DNA from: Trichobilharzia szidati
Lineage: Eukaryota; Platyhelminthes; Trematoda; Strigeidida; Schistosomatidae
Direction of reading: 5' to 3'
Length of the DNA stretch: 64,000 nt
NCBI GenBank assembly: GCA_944472155.2
Contig: OX235272.1
Span: 92,076,020-92,140,019, forward strand
Part shown: in pieces, positions 1-19,249 of the stretch
Layout of the letters: every line of letters starts with the position of its first letter
Position numbering within the stretch: the first letter of the stretch is position 1
Program-made: the position numbers and the translations under genes
Notes under the pieces: generated by a model
The model's database searches: none
The model's input: the letters and a program-made list of their open reading frames with translations, nothing else
What the model was told of the DNA's origin: nothing

Positions 1-224
1 TATCAATGAACAATGGAGTGTATTCAACACTATGTTAAACTTCTGAAGAAAATTAGCTGTAACACACAGAAATAGATGAATCGAATATATATAGCTGAAC
101 TGTTGCTCACTCAGGGGAATTTTGGTGACTATGCAAAATCATTCATAAATATAATTAGCTTGTTATCTGCATCGACTAAAGACGAAGCCAGTCCTGAGAA
201 TGAATATTTATTTAATAGTCAAAA

Positions 225-1215
225 CTTATATGTATTATTATTTCTCCCTTGGGTTTCAAGTGGAACATTGAGCCTCAAAAACATACCTCGACTTTGCTCC
301 ATTTTGTGCTGTCCTCTTCAGCTGGGTCCACGATTGACCATAATCTCTCATCTCCTCCTACACCACAACACACGATCTCCTCCACGTCACCCTCGTACTG
401 ACGACTCACTCGTCGCCTCCCATTTGGATTCCACTCGAGCAATGGCCTGGATTGGGCGCGACGTCATTCGACGGACTCCTCAGTGATGTGTGCCTGATCC
501 ATCTCCGTTTTCTCCTACATATTTGTTGAGTAATCAATCGGCTCTTGCTTGTTGGTTTGTCGCCATCCAGAGTTTCTTGTTGCTGATTGTTTCTGGCTGG
601 CCGGCCATTCGATCTTCAGTATATAGCCAGCCAGTGAATGTAGCGGCTGTTGATAAAAGTCTGTAATTACTTGTTGGAAATGTTTTTCGTGACGCGCGCG
701 CGTGCGAAGTTTCTGACCCATATAGAAGAACTAACTGACTGACTTTACATTGGTGTTTAAAATCCAAATGTTGTTCCTTATACTGGTTGAGGAAAGCAGA
801 AGATATCCAAATTGGTTTCAGATTGATGGAGTCTGGCTTCGACACCTTCGTCCATGTTATTCGTCTGTGGTTGAAACCGTGCTTCCTAGCTAAGTAAGTG
901 AAGTGTCAAATCTCTCCATTTGATGGTGATTGGTGTTGTTGCTGTTGGTGGTGGTGGCGGTTGGTTATCTTCATCACCTCCGTCTTCCCCATGTTCACCT
1001 GGAGTCCTGTCTTCGCTGCCAGCCAGTCTCTTCAGCTACTTTGTTGGTTTTCGCCTGTAAGTGTTCGAGTTTGTATGACATTAAGCATAAATCATCATCA
1101 TCACCCGAAATGGAGATTTTCAAGTGTCTTCTTATCGGTCCAATGTATTTCTGTCTTCTCACTCCCATGCAAATTCTTGCACATAAAATAGCCCAGCATA
1201 ACTAAGAATACCATC
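225..1215 (-). mobile_element. RTE-type retrotransposon fragment (C1)
   Basis: Antisense remnant: 3' tail motif cttgggtttcaagtggaac near 250, then the C-terminal reverse transcriptase region up to the catalytic area around 1085-1115, where an SHK/MDDLC-like stretch is degraded. Many stops and frameshifts. Truncated at its 5' end near 1215. Confidence 0.65.
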
Positions 1216-1439
1216 GGTGATAATAGGCAGCCTTGTCTTATATGTATATATGTAAACCCGTACACTATCTGCCTCCTTTCTAATTACATGTCAAAAGTTT
1301 TGTTTGCACCTATATATGCAGTGAATCATTTAGTCAGCAAAAATCAATAAAACCAGAAACATCGTCTAGAAATGTCAAGGAATCAATTTTTCAATATGAA
1401 TTTAAACTAAACACTTTGTTAGAAGACCTTGTTTATCTC

Positions 1440-1575
1440 ACACGTGCAATACATTTTAGGTTTGTTCATGGGTCAGTGTCCATTAAAGAACCACTGGGAT
1501 CCAGGGAGTACTGTACTATTCCGCAGTATCCACCCACCGGGGTTCGAAGCCAGGACATTCCGGTCATAAAGTAGT
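1440..1575 (-). mobile_element. SINE-B fragment (C1)
   Basis: Reverse-orientation tRNA-like B box (ggttcgaagcc) and the tail ccagggagtactg. Matches 15340-15475 and 47090-47195. Confidence 0.5.
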
Positions 1576-1858
1576 ATACGTATTTGCTATGCACAATGAT
1601 ATATATGCGTTAAAAGAGGAGTTAAAAGAGTATAAATGGAGTCAGTGGAGATCAAAATTGTAATTTTGAAGTTTGAAGCACTGATAAGAGGTCAAAGCAA
1701 AACTGGGCAAAATGTTGTCATTCTAAGATTGACCCTGATAAGTGTCCTGTGCCATCTATTCGGAAGCAGGATATGATGGTTGACCACAACTTTAATTTTA
1801 GCGCTTTTTTTAAACCCATTTATGGATGGCATGCTCAAATTTATTTAATTCCTTTCCT

Positions 1859-2358
1859 NNNNNNNNNNNNNNNNNNNNNNNNNNNNNNNNNNNNNNNNNN
1901 NNNNNNNNNNNNNNNNNNNNNNNNNNNNNNNNNNNNNNNNNNNNNNNNNNNNNNNNNNNNNNNNNNNNNNNNNNNNNNNNNNNNNNNNNNNNNNNNNNNN
2001 NNNNNNNNNNNNNNNNNNNNNNNNNNNNNNNNNNNNNNNNNNNNNNNNNNNNNNNNNNNNNNNNNNNNNNNNNNNNNNNNNNNNNNNNNNNNNNNNNNNN
2101 NNNNNNNNNNNNNNNNNNNNNNNNNNNNNNNNNNNNNNNNNNNNNNNNNNNNNNNNNNNNNNNNNNNNNNNNNNNNNNNNNNNNNNNNNNNNNNNNNNNN
2201 NNNNNNNNNNNNNNNNNNNNNNNNNNNNNNNNNNNNNNNNNNNNNNNNNNNNNNNNNNNNNNNNNNNNNNNNNNNNNNNNNNNNNNNNNNNNNNNNNNNN
2301 NNNNNNNNNNNNNNNNNNNNNNNNNNNNNNNNNNNNNNNNNNNNNNNNNNNNNNNNNN
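1859..2358. other. Assembly gap of 500 N
   Basis: Exactly 500 N, the usual placeholder for a scaffold gap of unknown size. It hides the boundary between block C1 and block A and part of a retrotransposon. Confidence 0.95.
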
Positions 2359-2505
2359 GAAGTTGAATAGGAATGGGGATAATGGGCATCCTTGATGGAC
2401 GCCACTAGTCGTCACCACTTCAGATGACAACTCGCCATAAGCCCTCACCTGGCTGCATGAGTACGAGTAGAGTGCCTTAATCAGTGCAATGTATTTTCTC
2501 GGCAT
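2359..2505 (-). mobile_element. Non-LTR reverse transcriptase fragment (second family)
   Basis: The minus strand encodes SSEVVTTSGVHQGCPLSPFL, the conserved (R)QGCPLSP box of non-LTR reverse transcriptase, running into the N gap. Clearly different from the RTE family elsewhere here (VRQGCLLSPMIF). Confidence 0.75.
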
Positions 2506-2743
2506 TCCCTTTACAGGGAATCCCTTAACAGTCCACCTACTACACAGGGGAAAGACTTGTCAGGGAATAATTTACTTCAGAGAGCCTATTCTTCTTTATG
2601 TAAAGTATGGTATTGTATACTTACAGGATCTGGTAATTCTAATCAGTTGTAACATTCTGTTTTTTTTTGATTTATCATTTGAAATATAAATAATTTTGTT
2701 AGATAAATAAAAAGGGTAGCAAATTCAAATGAATAAAACCTAC

Positions 2744-11118
<8,375 letters not shown>

Positions 11119-12224
11119 TGTTTTCTAGCACAGTTTCTCTTTAGCACCCCGAACTATCACCACTAATCAACAACAGAATCTGACATGTTTATATTGGAGT
11201 TTTACGCAAAAAAGTTAAAACAATATTTCTAAAAAAAATATGTTCTTTGATCAAGTACTTCAAAAAAAATAAATAATATTTACTTTGTATATTTAAAATA
11301 AGATAATACTTTAGTAAGAAAGATTTATTTTTGAAGTTTAATACATTGGACTATGAGTCATGAGATATGTACATTGTTATTAGTGATCACTACTAGTTAT
11401 GAGTTCAATGTCCAATAGTATTTATTTCTGATTTCGCGCGGAATTTGTTTGAATGTTTAAAGCATGAATAACAATGGCATGTATGAATTAGGTGATGATT
11501 TTAGCAATGGCATTAAAAAACAAATATCAAAGTTAAGATAAATGACATAAATAAAACTTAATTTTAATACGAATAAAGTAGATATGGTTTATATTTTTAA
11601 AAATCGCGTTGTGTTTTACATACGGAACTGACTCACTATCTTACCAACGTGTGAATTGCCACAAATATACATGATTTCAACAAGCCACTCTTCCGAAAAT
11701 CATAAAGAAAGCAGACAAAAGATATGTATCGCAAATACAATAAACGAAAAATAATATTTATATGAATATTGAGGAGAATTTTTAAAATTTGCGTAATAAA
11801 ACATTAGAGGAGACACCTTCTCCTTTCGAGAATGATTCTGAGCCAGTCAGACCAATGGTCTTTAGTTATTAATACTTATGATTCCGAGGACTCTAGCTGG
11901 ATAGTCGACATTTGCCTACTTGAATGTAGCCAACAGTCAAAGATTTCATTCTGGTTAGTGTCATGTGTTCGTCTGACGACCCTTTCTGGTTTGCCAGTTT
12001 ACCTGCCATTTAGATAACACACATCTTCAATATCTTAAATTAATTGAGACCTGATTTACAAAGTAGAATATAAATAAGTTGAGAAATACTCGGGTTTATA
12101 AATTAAAATATTGCCTTTGTGAGAGTAATGGTTAGAGAATAAAACCGTTTTTAGTTCCCTTTAAGACTTTTCTTAGTGGATGTCTTCATGGTGAGTTTAG
12201 ACAGTTGATACACTGAAAGAAACT

Positions 12225-12960
12225 AACTGGTTACCTCTAGGTAGGAAAAGAAATCTTTTCTATTTTCTGTGCTCCAGGATGCGGAAGATTTGCTCTACGG
12301 ACAATACACAGTACAGAAGTGGAAAACCTTCGGACAGCTTTCTTAAGTAATGGATATCGTAGAAGGTTTATTGAAAGAGACACGAATAAAGAAACCTCAC
12401 TTAGCCAAATCATAGTGTCAAAGAAGATACAGTTTATGAGTTTGGTATTCATAGGTGACAGTATTCATTGAATAATCAGAAATCTACTATCCACGTGGAC
12501 TCAACGCTCGTTTTATGCCACTGACTTACAGCAAACATATGAATCGACAATGCATCAAGGATAAACTACCGCTTATGTCCTTTTTTTGAGCTGATTACAC
12601 TGGACATTATTACCTTTTTCAAGGGGGCACTTAGATGAACACTACCTGTTTTGGTTGATGAAAAGCGAGCATGAGATGACGAAGTCTTTCATATGTGAAC
12701 ACATTCTAGGGTCAGGTTATTCAGCTCCACATGATTTAACGTTGGAAGTTGTCTACATGGCCAAATTCATTCACAATGAAAGTTTGCGTTTTATCCACTT
12801 CTCAATGGACGAAAACCTAAACTATGTATTTAGAAAGGTTTTGTTAAACCCATTTCTTTACATCGTTCATCATAATATTCTTTTTTCCTAATTTAGCACC
12901 TGAGTTCATTTCACTTCACTTTACCTTCTTTATTTTTAGCATCATCGTACTCTTAATTTT
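12225..12960 (+). mobile_element. Penelope-like element remnant (block A)
   Basis: Degenerate plus-strand match to the reverse transcriptase end, linker and GIY-YIG end, as in block B 38820-39730. About 265 bp holding the YMDD-like region of the B copy is missing here. Confidence 0.65.
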
Positions 12961-13079
12961 ATAGACAAAACTTGGCCTACTATTTTAAAATTTTGACACT
13001 AATTCACTCATTTAATAACCTTTAAAGATTTTGTAATTCATCCACTTCAACGCTACCGTCTTAAATATTATGTCAATTG

Positions 13080-13872
13080 TCATTATTCTTATCATGACTA
13101 GTAGTTTTACCTGAGTACCGACTTAGCACAAATTCGGCCCGCCAAAGACCATCACAAAAGTGTTATGAGAGGGTAGGTCGTTCTTTCCGTTACCATTAGT
13201 ACAGCCATAGGGAAATCCCCCTCGCGCCAATACCAGAACATCTATATCAGGGACACATGCGCATTGGAGCCAGCCCAAACCTGACTCATGGCCGAGCTTC
13301 CAACCTCCAATCCACAGCCCATGGCACAAGACACCAATTCAGACTAGCCTCGGCTAACAGCTGCCCCGCCGCGCCTCGTGTTTGGGGGTACCAGTCCTCC
13401 GTGGCCAACCGCTAACCAGTTGTTATCAAGCCCAGCTCTCTCGTCAAGAATCCAACAGATCTTGAACCGCCGATTCCCCGTGTAACGCATAAAGCCGAGG
13501 ACGGCCAGCCGCTTCATCAAGACTGAGTTACCGGACACGGATGTTGTCTCATGCAAGTGACAGGTCTTAGCTGAGGCTCGGTTTCCGGCCGATAATCCCC
13601 ACCTGGCGCCTGCGATATATAACCATAACCCTCGTCCCGCCATTTCCCGTGCCAGTTTGATTTTCTTCACGTTGACACTCAGAGCACTGGACGGAACTTC
13701 GTAGCCAAATGTAGACTTAACAAGAGAAGCCAATATTGGAAAACACACGATGATCTAAGAATGTTGGTCCTCGCGCCGCATGTAGGCCCCTCCTGATGAG
13801 CCAAAAATTGATTAGATGACGAGGCACTTGGTTACCTTAAGAGAGTCAGAGTCATTATTCTTATCATGACTA
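13080..13872 (-). mobile_element. 28S-rRNA-derived mosaic insertion with 21-bp target duplication
   Basis: A 751-bp insert (13101-13851) is flanked by a perfect 21-bp direct repeat starting tcattattcttatcatg (13080-13100 and 13852-13872). Block B has one copy of this sequence (about 39915-39933) and no insert. Read on the minus strand the insert begins with gactctcttaaggtaacc and cctcgtcatctaat, the conserved 28S rRNA stretch around the R2 retrotransposon target (13811-13849). A second 28S stretch, ccagtgctctgagtgtcaac through ggaaatggcggga (13632-13690), normally lies upstream of the first but here follows it. The rest is GC-rich and unrecognised. The two open frames on the minus strand (134 and 68 codons) look like chance. 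Confidence 0.7.
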
Positions 13873-14214
13873 TATTAAATGAACACTTTTTAGTGACACC
13901 TTAGGTCTTTTACCGTACAATAGAAACGACTATACAGTTTGAAATTGGGGTCGTTGTAAAGAAATATCTCTTCCGATGTAATTATCTAGTATTATCAATG
14001 AACACTGCAGTGTATTTAACACTATGTTGAACTTCTGAAGAAAATTAGCTGTAACACACAGAAATAGATGAATCGAATATATATAGCTGAACTGTTGCTC
14101 ACTCAGGGGAATTTTCTGACTATCCAAAATCATTCATAAATATAATTAGCTTGTTATCTGCATCGACTAAAGACGAAGCCAGTCCTGAGAATGAATATTT
14201 ATTTAATAGTCAAA

Positions 14215-15075
14215 ACTTATACGTATTATTATTTTTCCCTTTGGCTTCAAGTGAAACATTGAGCCTCAAAAACATACCTCGACTTTGCTCTATTTTGTGC
14301 TGTCCTTTTCGGCTGGGTCCACGATTGCCCATAATCTCTCATCTCCTCCTACACCGCAACACACGATCTCCTTCGCGTCACCCTCGTACTGACGACTCAC
14401 TCGTCGCCTCCCATTTGGATTCCACTCGAGCAGTGGCCTGGATTGGGCGCGACTTCATTCGACGGACTCCTCAGTGATGTGTGCCTGGTCCATCTCCGTT
14501 TTCTCCAACATATTTGTTGGGTAATCAATCGGCTCTTGCTTGCTGGTTTGTCGCCATCCAGAGTTTCTTGTTGCTAATTGTTTCTGGCTGGCTGACTTTA
14601 CAATTGTATTGGAAATCCTAATCTTGTAGATTGTGCTTGCTGAGTGCAGAAGATTTCTAAACTGGCTTCAGGTTGATGGAGGCTGGCTTTGGCATCTTCG
14701 TCCATGGTATCCGCCTGTGGTTGAAACCGTGCTTCCTAGCTAAGTAAGTGAAGTGTCAAATCTCTCCATTTGATGATGATTGGTGTTGTTGCTGTTGTTG
14801 GTGTTAGTTGTTTATCTTCATCACCTCCGTCTTCTCCATGTTCACCTGGAGTCCTGTCTTCGCTGCCAGGCAGTCTCTTTAGCTGCTTTGTTGGTTTCCG
14901 CCTGCCTGTAAGGGTTCGAGTTCGTGTGACATTAAGCATAAATCATCATCATGCGAAATCGAGATTTTCAAGTGTCTTCTTATCGGTCCGATGTATTTCT
15001 GTCTTCTCAATTCCATGCAAATACTTGCGCATAAAACATCCCAGCACAACTAAGATATCATCGGTGATAATAGGC
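14215..15075 (-). mobile_element. RTE-type fragment (C2)
   Basis: Same truncated copy as in C1. The catalytic region (about 14935-14965) has four extra bases before GATGAT, as in other copies of this subfamily. Confidence 0.65.
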
Positions 15076-15339
15076 AGCCTTGTCTTATATATATATATAT
15101 ATGTATACATTGTCTCTTAAACCCGTACACTATCTGTCTCCTTTCTAATTACATGTCAAAAATTTTGTTTGGACCTATATATGCAGTGAATCATTTAGTC
15201 AGCAAAATCAATGAAACCAGAAACATCATTTAGAAATGTCAAGGAATCAATTTCTGAATATGAATTTCAACTAAACACTTTGTTAGAAGACCTCGTTTAT
15301 CTCACACGTGTAATATATTTGCGGAGCATGCAAGTATTT

Positions 15340-15480
15340 TAGGTTTGTTCATGGGTCAGTGTCCATTAAAGAACCACTGGGATCCATGGAGTACTGGACA
15401 GCTTTTTCGTTCCATTTGAGGACTATTCAGCAGTATCCACCCAGCGGGGTTCGAACCCAGGACATTCCGGTCATAAAGTA
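15340..15480 (-). mobile_element. SINE-B fragment (C2)
   Basis: Reverse B box ggttcgaacccagg with tail gagtactggacagc. Confidence 0.6.
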
Positions 15481-15834
15481 ATATACGTATTTGTTATATA
15501 CAATTATATATATGCGTTAAAAGAGGAGTTAAAAGAGTCTAAATGGAGTCAGTGGAGATCAAAATGGTAATTTTGTAGTTGGAAGCACTGATAAGTGGTT
15601 AAAGCAAAACTGGGAGAAATATTGCGATTCTAAGATTGACCCTGATAAGTGTCCTGTGCCATCTATAGGGAAGCAGGATGTGGTGATTGATCATAAGTTC
15701 AATTTTAGCGCTTCTTTTTAAAATCCTTTATGGATGGCAGACTAAAAATTATTTGAACTCTAGCCACAAAATGTCGATTAATTGCTTTCCTATCTCTGTC
15801 CCTTGTTACTCTTTCTTTTGTTGATTACAGATGG

Positions 15835-16060
15835 CCGTGTGAAATTTCAAAGAACTGATTAGTGAACAAAGAATATTCTTTTCGATAACTCCTTCTTCAT
15901 CAGGTTCTACAGTTATATATACATAATCACGAAAGAACGATTGTTATTGATACTATTAGTGGTTTCTTCAAAGAGAGTAACATCGAATCATTTAGATCGG
16001 AAGTCTAATAGTTATTTGAAAATAGATTGTTAGTAGATTATATTCCAAAATATATGTATG
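15835..16060 (-). repeat. Penelope-terminus-like repeat (C2)
   Basis: Antisense of a recurring sequence with ctgatgaagaaggagttatc and gaaaagaatattctttg. Related copies at 47560-47790 and 60615-60800. Confidence 0.5.
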
Positions 16061-16344
16061 TATATGTAGTCCAAAATATATGTATCTTGCAGTATTTGTA
16101 TAAGTGCAGACAGCATTTCAGATTTGAAAACAGTTTACAAAATATTCCCGAAGTCAGCGATATTACGATAAATTGGATGAGCAATATTTTTCCTACCGAA
16201 TGAAGATTATTTGAGAATTCTTTCAAACACCATCAAATTAGTGATCTATACACTCGAGATCTTTTTATTTTCTTAATGTCAGATAAAAAGTGAGACACTA
16301 TACTTCTGTTAGAGAAACTGGAATTTACACAGGTGCGATTATAT

Positions 16345-16515
16345 TATATAGTCGGTGGGACATCGATTAGGACTCTCGCTGACCATGCACATGGTCCAGG
16401 GTTCGATAACCTGTTGACGAACATCTGATATCGATGGTCGGCCTGCAAAATTGGGCTACAGATGTCATACTTGTACTTAAAATACGGTGTGGAATCAAGC
16501 TATGATAAAAAAATA
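16345..16515 (+). mobile_element. tRNA-headed SINE-A with alternative tail
   Basis: Head gattaggactctcgctgacc, atgcacatggtcc and ggttcgata; body gatatcgatggtcggcc; tail gtgtggaatcaagct plus A-rich end. Same tail as the minus-strand copy at 52115-52290, unlike the RTE-like tail of most other copies. Confidence 0.7.
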
Positions 16516-16639
16516 AAAAAATAAAGATTATATTTAGAGGTTAAACTAGCGGAACCTTTGGTGTGGAAGAGGTGAAGGGGATAAGATAACTTTGAAAGTG
16601 TGAATTCCATGGGATAATACGTATTTACATCAACAAAAG

Positions 16640-16830
16640 GGATCGTAATTCAGTCGTAGAATGTTTGACAGCCACGCAAATGGTCCCGATTCCATTTTAG
16701 GTCTCTGCTCTACTAAACGTCACCTTGCTACCCGCCGACAGTAAACCTGGCAAGCAGGAAAGTGTGGGCATAGGGCTATCAACCTCATTCCATAAAAAAC
16801 CTCGCAGCTACTGCAACTACAGCAATTTAC
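16640..16830 (+). mobile_element. tRNA-headed SINE variant
   Basis: Contains tcctgattccattttaggt-like B box region, accttgctacccgccgacag and gtgtgggcatagggctatca; related copy at 50790-50985. Confidence 0.5.
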
Positions 16831-16939
16831 GTCACTGTATACGTCCCGAATCGGGAAAAAGGCCACACCTTGAGGAACTCAACAACCAATCACAGTAGAC
16901 TTTGTGTGGGCGGATACGATTCGGATACGAAAAGTAAGA

Positions 16940-17005
16940 ATACAAGATTTTGCGCGAACAATTATTTTCGATAACTTCTTCAGGCTCTACAGTTATAGAT
17001 CCTCT
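16940..17005 (-). repeat. Penelope-terminus-like sequence, left arm
   Basis: Reverse complement of 18640-18700 with several mismatches; carries gcctgaagaagttatcgaa. Confidence 0.5.
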
Positions 17006-17053
17006 ATAGTATGGTTTGTAAGGGTTTGTTATGTTTTTACGAGTTGATCACGG

Positions 17054-17653
17054 ACTGATATCAGTTAGAGAACCATTGAAAACCAGGGAGTACTGGACAG
17101 CTGCTGTTTCATCCTAGTTTGGGAATCATCGGCAGTGCGCACACACCAACAGGGTTCGAACCCAGGACCTTCCGGTTACAAGGCAAGCTGGCTCGTATAC
17201 CATTCAGCCACTGAGACCCGATTCAATGGCTAGCCCATGAATTCTAACTTCTACCAATTCGTGATTTAGCGCGACCCCAACTATTTTCGTTGGTGCGACA
17301 TCCATCTGATGCTCGCTAGTGACTTGCTACAGGATGGAGTTTCCTGGAGTTCTAGAGAGAAGTCGTGACCAGTGAGGTCCAATTGGATGTCACGTGTGTG
17401 GATGGATGTCCCACCAACGAAAATAGTTGGGGTCGTGCTAAATCACGAATTGGTAGAAGTTAGAATTCATGGGCTAGCCATTGAATCGGGTCTCAGTGGC
17501 TGAATGATATACGAGCCAGCTTGCCTTGTAACCGGAAGGTCCTGGGTTCGAACCCTGTTGGTGTGTGCGCACTGCCGATGATTCCCAAACTAGGATGAAA
17601 CAGCAGCTGTCCAGTACTCCCTGGTTTTCAATGGTTCTCTAACTGATATCAGT
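17054..17653. repeat. Near-perfect SINE-B palindrome
   Basis: Left arm 17054-17306 (minus-oriented SINE-B) and right arm 17401-17653 (plus-oriented) are inverted copies over about 253 bp with only a few mismatches seen, spacer 94 bp. Both share private variants such as the duplicated cagcagctg and the gtgtgtgcgcactg context, so one arm was copied from the other or both converted recently. Confidence 0.85.
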
Positions 17654-18638
17654 TATAAATCCATGAATGATAGAGTACATATAGCCAATAAAGGCAGATG
17701 AAAATAATATCAGAAACTTTATTGAGGTGCATGTGTAAATTGAGATGATAGTCCATTAGTTAACATGAAATAATTATTCAAATTTCTATAGGGTGCATAG
17801 TCAGAAAAATGTGATGAAGTGTGAATGAACAATTTGGTGATGTTATTATATTATTATTGTCCCCTTGGGTTCCTAGTGGAATATAGGGCTTCAACTGCAC
17901 GCCTCCACTTGCTTCTATCTTCTGCTGTACTTTTCACTTGCATCCATGTTAATCCATACTGTTTCAGTTCTTCATCACACGATCTCCTCCATGTCACCCT
18001 TGGACGTCCCACTCGCCGCTTCCCTTTCGGGTTCCACTCGAGCACTGGCCTGACGCGCGATGTCACCCAGCGGCCTCCTCAGTGAGTGTCCAATCCATCT
18101 TCACTTTCTCCTGCATATTTGGTGATATAGTGCTGTTTTATAGTCAACAGAATACAAGTGCCATTGGGGTGAAAGAAATGCGATCACCACAAAACACATA
18201 CAAATACGCATTAACAAAGGGGACACTGAATGTGAGGGCTGACCGATAATGTCTAATGATAAAATAAAGAGGCTAAATTGTAAACTGTAATAAGATGTTA
18301 CAGAATTGGTAGGCTTGGTATAAAATTACAAAGGTTGACAAAAAATTAAGGGTAACAATGGGGTGAAATAAACTGGGCGGAGAAATTGATACTAAAGACA
18401 TGATATCATAAAACGATAATGAAAATAATAATACGAAAAGTTATGATCCTGGTGACCTTATGGTGGGCCAGGGTAGACAGAGAGAGTGAATAAGTTTCTT
18501 CTGTACACATAGGTCTGGTATGTGGTTTAAACTAATGGACTATCATCTCAATTTACACATGCACCTCAATAAAGTTTCTGATATTATTTTCATCTGCCTT
18601 TATTGGCTATATGTACTCTATCATTCATGGATTTATAA
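17653..18638. repeat. 108-bp perfect terminal inverted repeat around 770 bp
   Basis: 17653-17760 and 18531-18638 are exact reverse complements over 108 bp (ttataaatccatgaatgata ... ccattagt). The interior holds an RTE fragment and about 400 bp of unrecognised AT-rich sequence (18127-18530). No transposase seen. Confidence 0.85.
17842..18118 (-). mobile_element. RTE-type retrotransposon, 3' end only
   Basis: Tail at the left (tattattattgtccccttgg), sequence up to ctcctgcatattt; flanked by atttggtgat at 17832-17841 and 18117-18126, a probable target duplication. Confidence 0.75.
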
Positions 18639-18639
18639 C

Positions 18640-18705
18640 TGTAGAGCCTGAAGAAGAAGTTATCGAAAACAGTTGTTCGCTCAAAATTTTGTTTTGATTT
18701 CAATA
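18640..18705 (+). repeat. Penelope-terminus-like sequence, right arm
   Basis: gcctgaagaagaagttatcg followed by aaaacagttgttcgctc; compare 34855-34895 at the end of a Penelope copy. Confidence 0.5.
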
Positions 18706-18721
18706 TGGGGATTTTTCATTT

Positions 18722-18935
18722 ACTGAAAGTAAGAATAATTTATTCTGCTGCCAACACAAAGTAATCCATCAATCGGCACTGGAGACAATTTCTGAAATTC
18801 ATTCGTCTTAGGTGCTGTACTGCTTTCTTCTTCTTGAGGCTCTAAAATCAGTTTGTCATGTACTTCTCTTTGTATCAATGACAATGTGAGGCGTTTGGCT
18901 GCCTGTATTTCTTCGAATGTTGACTAAACAGTGTT
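18722..18935 (-). mobile_element. BEL/Pao-type LTR retrotransposon fragment
   Basis: The minus strand encodes FEEIQAAKRLTLSLIQREVH, then KLSPVPIDGLLCVGSRI, which resembles the L-P-x-x-D-x-x-GLLRVGGRL motif ahead of the integrase in BEL/Pao polyproteins. One open stretch of about 70 codons, cut at both ends. No LTRs seen. Confidence 0.55.
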
Positions 18936-19249
18936 CAAGAACTCATCTTGGTGACGAGTATGTAAAGTGATGATACAGACAGCCAGAATACTGATTTCAC
19001 CAAAGTTATCCAATTCGAGTAGTAACACAATAGTGTATGAAAGGTTCTATCCGTGGTACTCATACCAACTTGTGAGGATTTCTTTTTACAGAAAATACGT
19101 ATTTGCCTGCTTAAACTGTGTTCTATAATTATCATAATGAAAATATTAAAATTATTGAAGAGCTCTGGATATCCCGTAGCGCTGAAAGCGCTCAATGAAT
19201 TCTCGAATTTTATCTATCAAATAATATTTAGAACCGTTTACAGTTCAGC

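Larger units (their letters stand above)
1..1858. repeat. Duplicated block C, copy 1
   Basis: Matches 13995-15800 (C2) and, interrupted, 43120-43300 plus 45830-47510 (C3). Contains the same 5'-truncated RTE fragment, the same SINE remnant and the same terminal sequence in each copy, so these inserted before triplication. C1 has a deletion of about 25 bp just before the gap compared with C3. Confidence 0.8.
13970..16060. repeat. Duplicated block C, copy 2
   Basis: Continuous with block A; matches C1 and C3 including the RTE fragment, SINE remnant and the Penelope-like terminal sequence at its end. Confidence 0.8.

Noticed and set aside
1749..2505. Several long frames crossing the N gap
   Set aside because: They are open only because N is not a stop; only 2359-2505 minus has real coding content.
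2699..2743. Reading gene A exon 2 past the donor to a stop
   Set aside because: The gene B copy differs by frameshift there while GTAGGT is kept in both, and gene B has a clear exon 3.
13790..13830. cctgatgag as a hammerhead core
   Set aside because: No following GAAA at stem II distance and it lies in the 28S-derived insertion.
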